Shown here: piece after piece, positions 56,959 to 64,000 of the stretch
Layout of the letters: each line of letters starts with the position of its first letter
Position numbering within the stretch: position 1 is the first letter of the stretch
Notes under the pieces: model-generated
Databases searched by the model: none
Told to the model about the DNA's origin: nothing
What the model saw: only the letters and a program-made list of their open reading frames with translations
Position numbers and translations under genes: made by a program
Source: Climacteris rufus
Taxonomy: Eukaryota > Chordata > Aves > Passeriformes > Climacteridae
Assembly (NCBI GenBank): GCA_013398175.1
Contig: VZRZ01008247.1
Coordinates: 158,545 to 222,544 of the forward strand
Direction of reading: 5' to 3'
Length of the DNA stretch: 64,000 bases

Positions 56959-59431
56959 CAACTTTGCACAAAACTCATAAGGGAGGTACACTTCTCACTG
57001 AATATATCCAGCCACTAAATCTCATGTAAATTAGATACTTTTAGAAATTACCTTTCAAAGTAAGCCCTTAGAGCTGAAGTAATTCCCATTTGCTACATTT
57101 ATCCATTATTTGCTCCACCCTGACCCATGATTCAAAGTCCAAGTTATTTCGGTACAAAATCTAATTTTGAGAACTAAGTTAATCCAGTGAAGTTCTTAAT
57201 ATTTAGCAGGGCACACTGTTCATTATGAAAGCAAATAGAGAATAAAGTAAAAAGACAAACAAAAACCCAGGCTGAAAAGGCAAACTGAAAATCTATGTCA
57301 GTGTGATGATCACAATGAAACAAATGCCTCAATGTTTCAAGAATGAATCAGATTGCTTTTACAGACGTATAATCTATATTGAAGCATTGATCATATCACT
57401 ATCTGTTTTGTATCATTAATATGTTGTACAAACCTACATGCATTTTTCTTCCATGAAAAACCCTCACACTTCTGTAGGATGCACCATGGTTAAGTGCAAC
57501 TCTGTGTTAACAGGTCCTTTCAGCTACTGGAAATTCTAAAATATATTTTCTAAAGAGATAATAATTTCTTAGAAATGTGTAAAGCAAAATATGCTATGAA
57601 TAAGTTTTTTCACCTCCATCATGCAGTGCATGGCTTTCAATAAGATGTTTTCATCTTTTTGTACTACATTTCTTTTAGAGATTGTTTGATCTTCCATGAT
57701 TTCATATTTAAAAATCACCCATGTCTTTGGAAATATCTCTTTATACTGTTCACTTCATTGAGATTGATCTCCACAACCTTCAAAGAGGACACAAGAAATG
57801 GACATCTTTGATTTTCCTATGACTATATTTCTGCTCTCCTCACTACAATGAAGGAGTAGACCCTAATTGTTGAAATACAAAATCAGAAGATTTAAAGATG
57901 GAAATAGCTTTCATTAGGTCCTCTCACCTATGGTTTTGCCATTTCAGAATTGTTGTCTTTTGAGGGTTTATGTTTGAGTTAGTTATAAACAACTCAGGTC
58001 ATACAAAGACTGAGAACAAAAGCAAGTTTTAATTCCCTAACAGGTGGAAAATATTTTTCTTCATTCAAGAGCATCTTTCTACACTCTATTTTCACTTATT
58101 GTATTTTCTCTCTTTCCATGCACAAAAACAATCAGGCAAACAAGGAAATCCAAAACTTTACCATTATCCTTCATTTCAATTTGTATTACTGACTTGGAGT
58201 TTAGATTGCACTGTTCTGTCTACTATCTTATGCTGTATTCTACATTTCCTTAAGGACAATCATACAGGATAAGTCTTATTACCAGCAATTTTTGCTGAAA
58301 ATCAAATATTATAAACAGGTCAGTGTGGGTTTGTACTTGTCTTTTTCTTAGGGGTGAACAAGAGGAGTACACATGTTCTGGAAGGTCCCTTGTGGGTTTC
58401 AGAAATCAATCAAGCAATAGAATAGCAACCACAAATTGGTTGGAGTGTACAACTAACTCATGTTGGAAATAAGGGTTGGAATTACATGTTACAGGAGCAT
58501 TCCTGAGATATTTCTAAAATACGTTAATATAAACATTTAAATGGATAATTTTGAGTAGTGAATACTTTTGTAATTATCAAACTGTGCCTGAAAATGTAAT
58601 GTAAATACGGAAAATGTCTAAATTAATTAGACATTCTATTTACTATGGCTATAATTTACTACTGCATGACTGCTGCAACAGCTTAAGACTAATGGAAGTC
58701 TTATCTTTTTGATGGAATTCTTGACTTTTTGTTAATTTATTTACCCTAAAATTAACTTGTATCTACAGCACAAGTAGAGGCTGTCTGTGAGGGGATTATC
58801 CTATAAAGAGGAATAAGACAGTAATTAAACTCCTAATGCTTCCATCCACCAGTGACTCCACAAGTTACCTAAGGTTATTTACTTTACACAGCTTGTTTTG
58901 GTTTTTCTCCCAAACGCATACAGTGCCTTTTCTAGACATGACATCAAGAGGGAACATGTCCTCAATTATCATTACTAATTGATATTTTTTCTATTAAATT
59001 ACTGTAAAGGAATTTCAATGCTTCAAGAGATAATTAGATCTCAAGTGATCTAAATACCCATTTCTTCTGTTGGTAAACATAATCTCCAGATAAAAATATT
59101 AAGGCTTGACATACAGTCTCTGCAATTGAAATTGTTGTCAAAACAATTGCTCTATCATATTTCCAGAAGGAATTGACCAAATCAATTACAAGTAATCACT
59201 CACTTCATGCGCAGCTGACTGACACTTTTAATGAAAAATGTCTGTGTTGTAGGTTTACTGACAAAAGTATGTAACATAGAGTTCCCAGAAGAGCCAGAAC
59301 ATTTTAGTAGAGTAATATGAGTGACAGAAAAGAACCTGGAAGACAATTAATGGTAATTAATTAGTTGTACTAATAGACCTTGAAAACTCTGTTGTACTAG
59401 TCAAATCACTACACCATGTAAATGGTAAATG
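56959..59431. other. Intergenic, no transposon; AT-rich unique sequence
   Basis: The part from about 58540 to 59390 is rich in ATTA/TAAT and ACAATTG-like words and free of repeats. It has the look of a conserved noncoding element, but this cannot be shown without alignment. Confidence 0.4.
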
Positions 59432-60026
59432 TGTCCTGGGGGGCATCACGCACAGCATCACCAGCCGAGCAAGGGAGGGGATTTTCTTGCTCTGCTCTGC
59501 ACTGGGGTAGCCTCATCTTGAGTGTTGGGGGCAGTTTTGGGTGCCACAGTACAAAAAAGACATAAAGTGATTAAAGAACACCCACAACAGGCTGCAAAGA
59601 TGGTGAAGGGCCCCCCCCAGCCGTATGAGGAGCGATGGAAGTCACTTGGTCTTTTCAGCCTGGAGGAGACTGAGGGGAGGCCTCATTGCAGTTGCAACTT
59701 CCTTGTGAGGGGAAGAGGAGGGGCAGGCACTGATCTCTTCTCTGTGGTGACCAGTGACAGGACCCAAGAAAATGGTCTGATGTTGTGTCAGAGGAGGTTT
59801 AGGTTGGATATCAGAAAAAGCTTCTTCACCCCGAGGGTGGTTGGGCACTGGAACAGGCTCCCCAAGGAAGTGGTTACAGCACCAAGCATGACAGAATTCA
59901 AGAAGTATTTGAACAATGCTCTTGAGCACGTGGTGTGCACGGGGATGGTGCTATGCAGAGTCAGGAGTTGAAGTCAATGATCCTCATAAGTCCCTTCAAA
60001 TTCAGCTTAGTCTGTGATTCTGTGAT
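59432..60026 (+). mobile_element. CR1 LINE 3' fragment
   Basis: Contains CAGGCTGCAAAGATGGTGAA, AGCCTGGAGGAGACTGAGGG and TTGGGCACTGGAACAGGCTC, and ends AGTCTGTGATTCTGTGA. A 149-codon open frame inside it (59522-59971) is CR1 sequence, not a host gene. Confidence 0.94.
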
Positions 60027-60599
60027 ATTTAATGCAGAAATCCTGGTACACACAAAAAAAGCAAGTGCTAACTTTTTGAGATGTACTCTGTTAAAAGCTG
60101 ATTGATTTTGCAGATGATCCAAGCTGATAGATAGTAAAGCAAGCATTCCTTCAACTTATCTTGGCTTTTACTGGAAAACCAGAACCAAACAAAATATTGT
60201 TGATCAGTTTGACAAAGTCTGAAAATGTTATGACAAGTATATATTATAGACCATGTTATTAAAGACCTTGAAATGTATTTCAAGAACCATTACTTTCAGA
60301 TGGAAACCCTTCAGAACTCACCAGTTTCAAATTCTCAGATATTCATTCCTGAAGTTAGAATGGTTATAACAAACCAAGACTCCTCATATCTAAGTGAAAC
60401 GTTTTTAACATTTATAGTCTTGCATTCTTGCATTCCCGAACCAAACAACAACAAAAAAGTATATTGTTTTTAATAGATCTTATGAAAAAGTGTTTGTGTG
60501 TATGTGTGTGCACATGAAGATACGTATAGGCTGCTGAAGCTACCAGGTAACAATGAAATAGAAAGACTGTGGAGCGGCTTTCTGACAAGAAGTGGGATC
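60027..60599. other. Intergenic, nothing recognised
   Basis: AT-rich, with a short TGTGTGTATGTGTGTG run near 60491. Confidence 0.6.
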
Positions 60600-60710
60600 A
60601 CACGGTGGGGAACCACTGTTGCAGCCGGGCTTCTGCCACCTGTCTACATCCTTCTTCCACTGGCAGGTTTGCTTTGCCCGCTAACCACCCGTTTTGCCTC
60701 GCTGTCACCC

Positions 60711-60870
60711 GTCCCCGATCCAGCCCCTTTCCCCACTCATCCCTGACCCGTCCCCGATCCAGCCCCTTTCCCCACGCATCCCTGACCCGGCCCCTTTCCC
60801 CACGCATCCCTGACCCGGCCCCGATCCAACCCCTTTCCCCACGCATCCCTGACCCGGCCCCGCTCCAGCC
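60711..60870. repeat. 39-bp minisatellite (about four units, one shortened)
   Basis: Unit of the form CCCCGATCCAGCCCCTTTCC CCACGCATCCCTGACCCGG. Full units start at 60711 and 60750; the third lacks its CGATCCA part and the fourth is full. The period is a multiple of three, which keeps several frames open without implying coding. Confidence 0.92.
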
Positions 60871-60904
60871 GCGCCGAGGGGCCGAAGGTCTCCCCTGTCT
60901 CGCA

Positions 60905-60918
60905 CCGCCCCCTGGCGG
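60905..60918 (-). promoter_or_regulatory. Candidate CTCF site
   Basis: The minus strand reads CCGCCAGGGGGCGG, very close to the CTCF core CCASYAGRKGGCRS. It is inside a CpG-rich block, so methylation could modulate it. Confidence 0.5.
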
Positions 60919-61117
60919 GTCCGGAGGGAAACGCGGCCGTCCTGCCCGGCCCCGCGGCACCCCGACAAACCTCTCCCTCCTTCTTGTTCAAAACCTTAGT
61001 CTCGCATAAAATCAACATTTCTATCTTTAAATTATTTAGCATCATAATATAGCCATCAATTAAACTTTTTAAGATTAAAAAAGTCTATGTTTTGGTCATA
61101 TTTTGGTTTTATGTGTT

Positions 61118-61140
61118 CTTTGTTTTGTTTTGTTTTGTTG
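61118..61140. repeat. TTTTG microsatellite
   Basis: About four TTTTG units. Confidence 0.85.
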
Positions 61141-61772
61141 GGTTTTTTTCCCTAAGTATAGCACTTCTCTTATATTTAAATGCAGGGCAAATCTGAATAC
61201 GGACAATGTGAAAATTCATATGTGATGCCCTTCAATGTCTTCTAAGTTAAGTTGCTGTGTTGGCAGATTATATTTCTTTGTAGCCACCAAAACTTCAAAC
61301 CCTGGTTAGGACTGGGATGTCTAAACAATCTATCGGGCTTTTTGCCCAGCAGCAGTTATTCTTCTTGGCACATTGTGAAAATTGTGTCTAATATCTATCT
61401 GCAACCTTGGTCTGCAGAGATGCTTAGAAATGTGAGCTTGTCATAAACCCAGTAATTAACAGGGACAGAAAGATGATGTTTCAGTGCAAGACTTAGAATC
61501 AAGTCAAAGATTTCTGGTTTAAAGACACACAATGTTTCTGGTGCTGAATTATGTTTCAGGTCTTCCCATACTGCTGTAATAGCCTGGAAGCTCCAAGTCA
61601 GCAACTGCCATGTCTGGAGGCAACTCATTCTCTCAGAACTCATTAATTGCTTCCTGCTGTGACTGCTGAGGGAGACTGATGGTCTTGAGAGCGTGAAGGT
61701 GCTTGGTACCTCAGTCTGTGTAAAGAAAGCAACTTTCTAAGCTAAAACAGGAATTTGAATAGCTTGTGTTGT

Positions 61773-61808
61773 GGTGATCATCACTGGTGATCATCACTTA
61801 TCATCACT
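61773..61808. repeat. 13-bp tandem repeat
   Basis: GGTGATCATCACT occurs twice in a row, followed by a partial third unit TATCATCACT. Confidence 0.9.
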
Positions 61809-63113
61809 GCAGTTTAAAGATCCCTTTTATGTATTCGATCCACAAAGCTCATTGCTGTGCTACTTTCCTGAATATCTTTAGTCTCTGCAAGCAAAAAAGA
61901 CAGGCAATGGTGCTATAATTTTTGTTCATACTTTTGTTGGTTTTGTTTTCATTTCTAAGTTGAAAACACTGGCAACCAATCATTGTTTTATGGGAATAAA
62001 CCTTCCTCAGGACAATTCATAGAACAAATGAAGCAATATGTTTTTCCCTATCAGTCCTGCTCTTAGGAGTTTCAAAGGAACCAAAAGATATTTCACACAT
62101 TTTTAAGTGCATATTATTGCCTTAATGTGTTTCTCTAGATGTCAAGAATATTCAGAATAATCACATGCAATATATACTCAATTCCACGTCACCTGTTTTG
62201 TAATAAATCTACACATATCCCCTATCAGAGCAAAACACTTATTTTAAAACTCGTGGTAACTTGTTGCAGCAGAAACCAGTGATAGAAGTGAGCGGTTTAT
62301 GGTGGTATATATTGCACCAGGGCTTCCAACACATGCACTTCTCAGATGTAGTCTGCAGGTCAAGCAGATTGCACATCAAGGACTTTTACAATTTCACACT
62401 GAGACTTCTACATTTCCATTTCAAAGGCTGGTAGAGACCCTATTTGTTCTTGATGTAGAATTCCTTCTTGGAATCAAATGGTATTGAGGGCAGGGAACAA
62501 AAGTTGAATAAGTAATGAAGAGCTATTTAAGTGCCATGGAAAAGCAAAAAAAAAAAATGTGCAAGTGCATCAATCTCACTAGATTTTACATGAATTCATA
62601 AAAGGATATGTGTTTTATACAGAGATTTTCCTTCTGTTTTAGCATTTAACTTGCAGGTCAAAGTGCATGTTTACCTGTCCTGTACCTAAGATTAGCCCTC
62701 ATTTTCTGGCTCACTTGCCTAATCAGCATGATATTCCTTTATCAGTAAACATTTTCAGTAGTATCACCTACAGTTATCAGCTTAACTGGCTCCATACCCA
62801 TGACTGCTTTCCAGGTTTAAGAAAAAGAATTTACTCAGAGGAGTATCAATAGTGAATAAATAAGTTAATCCAAAATGCAGTAGTCACTCAATTTCCATAA
62901 ACCAGTGTGCAGTGGGTGGCAAAAATAGTTCTCAGGCTCATGTAGATTTATCCACTTATGCTGTGGCCATCTGAAATTGTCAGAAATAAGTATACTTTAA
63001 CACTATGTTATAAATACTTTACCCCTCCTTAGGGCTATTTTTGAAAAATATCTTAAGTAAGTACTTTTCAATTATTTCTCAGGTTAATGAACTTTTTAGT
63101 TCTTTTTCATATA

Positions 63114-63165
63114 ATCATAGAATGGTTTGGGTTGGAAGGGGCCATAAAGGTCATTTATTTCCAAT
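63114..63165 (-). mobile_element. CR1 LINE 3' end, very short
   Basis: ATCATAGAATGGTTTGGGTT with GGAAGGGGCCATAAAGGTCA, the reverse complement of a CR1 3' end, cut off after about 50 bp by a second copy. Confidence 0.88.
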
Positions 63166-63270
63166 CTCATAGAATAATTTTGGTTGGAAGAGACCTTTAA
63201 GATTATCGAGTACAACCATAAATCCACCACTGGCAAGTCCACTGCTAAACCATAGCCCTAAGTGCCATAT
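63166..63270 (-). mobile_element. CR1 LINE 3' fragment adjacent to another CR1 end
   Basis: CTCATAGAATAATTTTGGTT, then GGAAGAGACCTTTAAGATTA, to CCCTAAGTGCCATAT. A second CR1 3' end in the same orientation directly behind the first. Confidence 0.9.
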
Positions 63271-64000
63271 TTTTGCAAAATAATGCAGCTTTTTCAACAG
63301 GAATAAAGAATACATTGGCTTTCCTTCAGTAGTCCTCTGTCTTTCTACTCAAAGCAGTGGCTTTGAAAGCTAAAGGTACTGTTTCGAACAGTCTCAACAG
63401 AGCTTGCAAGCAAGTATACCACTTTGGGGGGAAGTGTTCTAAATAATTAGCAAAAAATCTCAGGAGCAGGAGAAGCAGAATCAGGAGCAGTCTCATCCAG
63501 GAAGAACAGGATGATGTGAGGAGCCCCACATGGCAGCCCATCCTGGGCTGCTTCAGAAAATATGGGACAAAACAGGGCCTCTGCAGGGAGGGAGGTTGGA
63601 GCACCTCTGGTATTTGGGGGTTTCTGGCCAGGGCGAGGGTGGGAAAAGGCTTCAGGCAGCACAGTGGGGAGTGGCTGTGGGCATGCTGAGCACCACAGGT
63701 GCTTCCTGAGTTTGCAGGAATTCATGCTTTTTCAGATCTTGCTAATCACTGAAGAAAGGCTGCTGGGCCAGAAAATAGCACCTCTGTGCCTCAGTTCTCC
63801 ATGTCTCCATATCTCCACCTAAATTCTGTATTCATTATTCAGTCTCATCCTCAATGCTGACACTAAATCGCCCTTAAAATACAATTATATAAGGACATTT
63901 TTTTTTTCCATAGGAAAAAATATGACATCTTACTAATTTTGTCTATCAATTTTCACTGAGATTTTAGACAGAATAATCTGCAAGATATAACCTTGATTGT
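63271..64000. other. Intergenic, end of window
   Basis: No repeat family or gene recognised. The open frames near 63326-63822 overlap one another on both strands and look like chance. Confidence 0.6.

Larger units (their letters stand above)
60600..60970. promoter_or_regulatory. GC-rich, CpG-rich island with minisatellite
   Basis: An isolated G+C-rich block about 32 kb from the TBC1D32 island, containing many CpGs, a 39-bp minisatellite and a CTCF-like motif. No gene can be attached to it. It could be an orphan CpG island, a distal promoter or an insulator. Confidence 0.5.
60971..63113. other. Intergenic, nothing recognised apart from short repeats
   Basis: Includes a TTTTG microsatellite near 61118-61140 and a 13-bp tandem repeat at 61773-61808. 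Confidence 0.6.

Noticed and set aside
59522..59971. 149-codon open frame on the plus strand
   Set aside because: It lies wholly inside a CR1 3' fragment and uses the CR1 untranslated-like tail, so it is not a host gene.
60569..61045. Overlapping 87-146-codon frames on both strands
   Set aside because: The 39-bp minisatellite keeps several frames open at once. Repetitive Pro/Arg/Gly peptides on both strands show this is not selection for coding.
28421..64000. GJA1 (connexin 43) coding exon
   Set aside because: Expected from synteny, but no frame near 380 codons and no connexin motifs are present.
1..64000. CRISPR arrays, tRNA, rRNA or bacterial-type operons
   Set aside because: None seen; the sequence is clearly vertebrate nuclear DNA.

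Overview
This window is vertebrate nuclear DNA, almost certainly from a bird and most likely a songbird. It is AT-rich and intron-dense, with a CpG-island promoter. Its repeats are dominated by CR1 LINE fragments whose 3' ends carry the avian ATTCTGTG-type tail, plus solo LTRs of endogenous retroviruses, including an ERVL-type LTR of a kind widespread in birds.

Region 1 (1 to about 28.4 kb) holds the 5' part of one gene on the minus strand, TBC1D32 (BROMI, broad-minded), a ciliary protein of the Hedgehog pathway. I could place 21 coding exons between 26015 and 763. All have GT-AG introns, and their phases join without a break into 825 codons. The initiator ATG is the first codon of the first coding exon, immediately after its splice acceptor, so at least one noncoding 5' exon must lie upstream. 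A CpG island at about 27.9-28.4 kb is the obvious promoter, and a 58-base assembly gap in it probably hides part of the first exon. The C-terminal third of the protein, including the TBC domain, lies beyond position 1.

Introns of TBC1D32 carry an antisense ERVL LTR (4776-5377), three CR1 fragments, and a sense-oriented LTR (24452-25254) whose promoter segment is tandemly duplicated around a single N.

Region 2 (about 28.4 to 64 kb) is upstream intergenic DNA. From known vertebrate synteny this interval should lead towards GJA1, but no connexin reading frame is present. It contains CR1 fragments, a solo LTR nested inside a CR1, two closely related LTRs in inverted orientation about 9 kb apart, an A-rich tract with a gap, and a GC-rich island at 60.6-60.97 kb that combines a 39-bp minisatellite with a strong CTCF-like motif. 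I found no other protein-coding gene, tRNA, rRNA or CRISPR array. I see no unprecedented biological system; the most useful leads are regulatory (X-box and CTCF-like motifs) and structural (LTR promoter duplication, inverted LTR pair, nested insertions).
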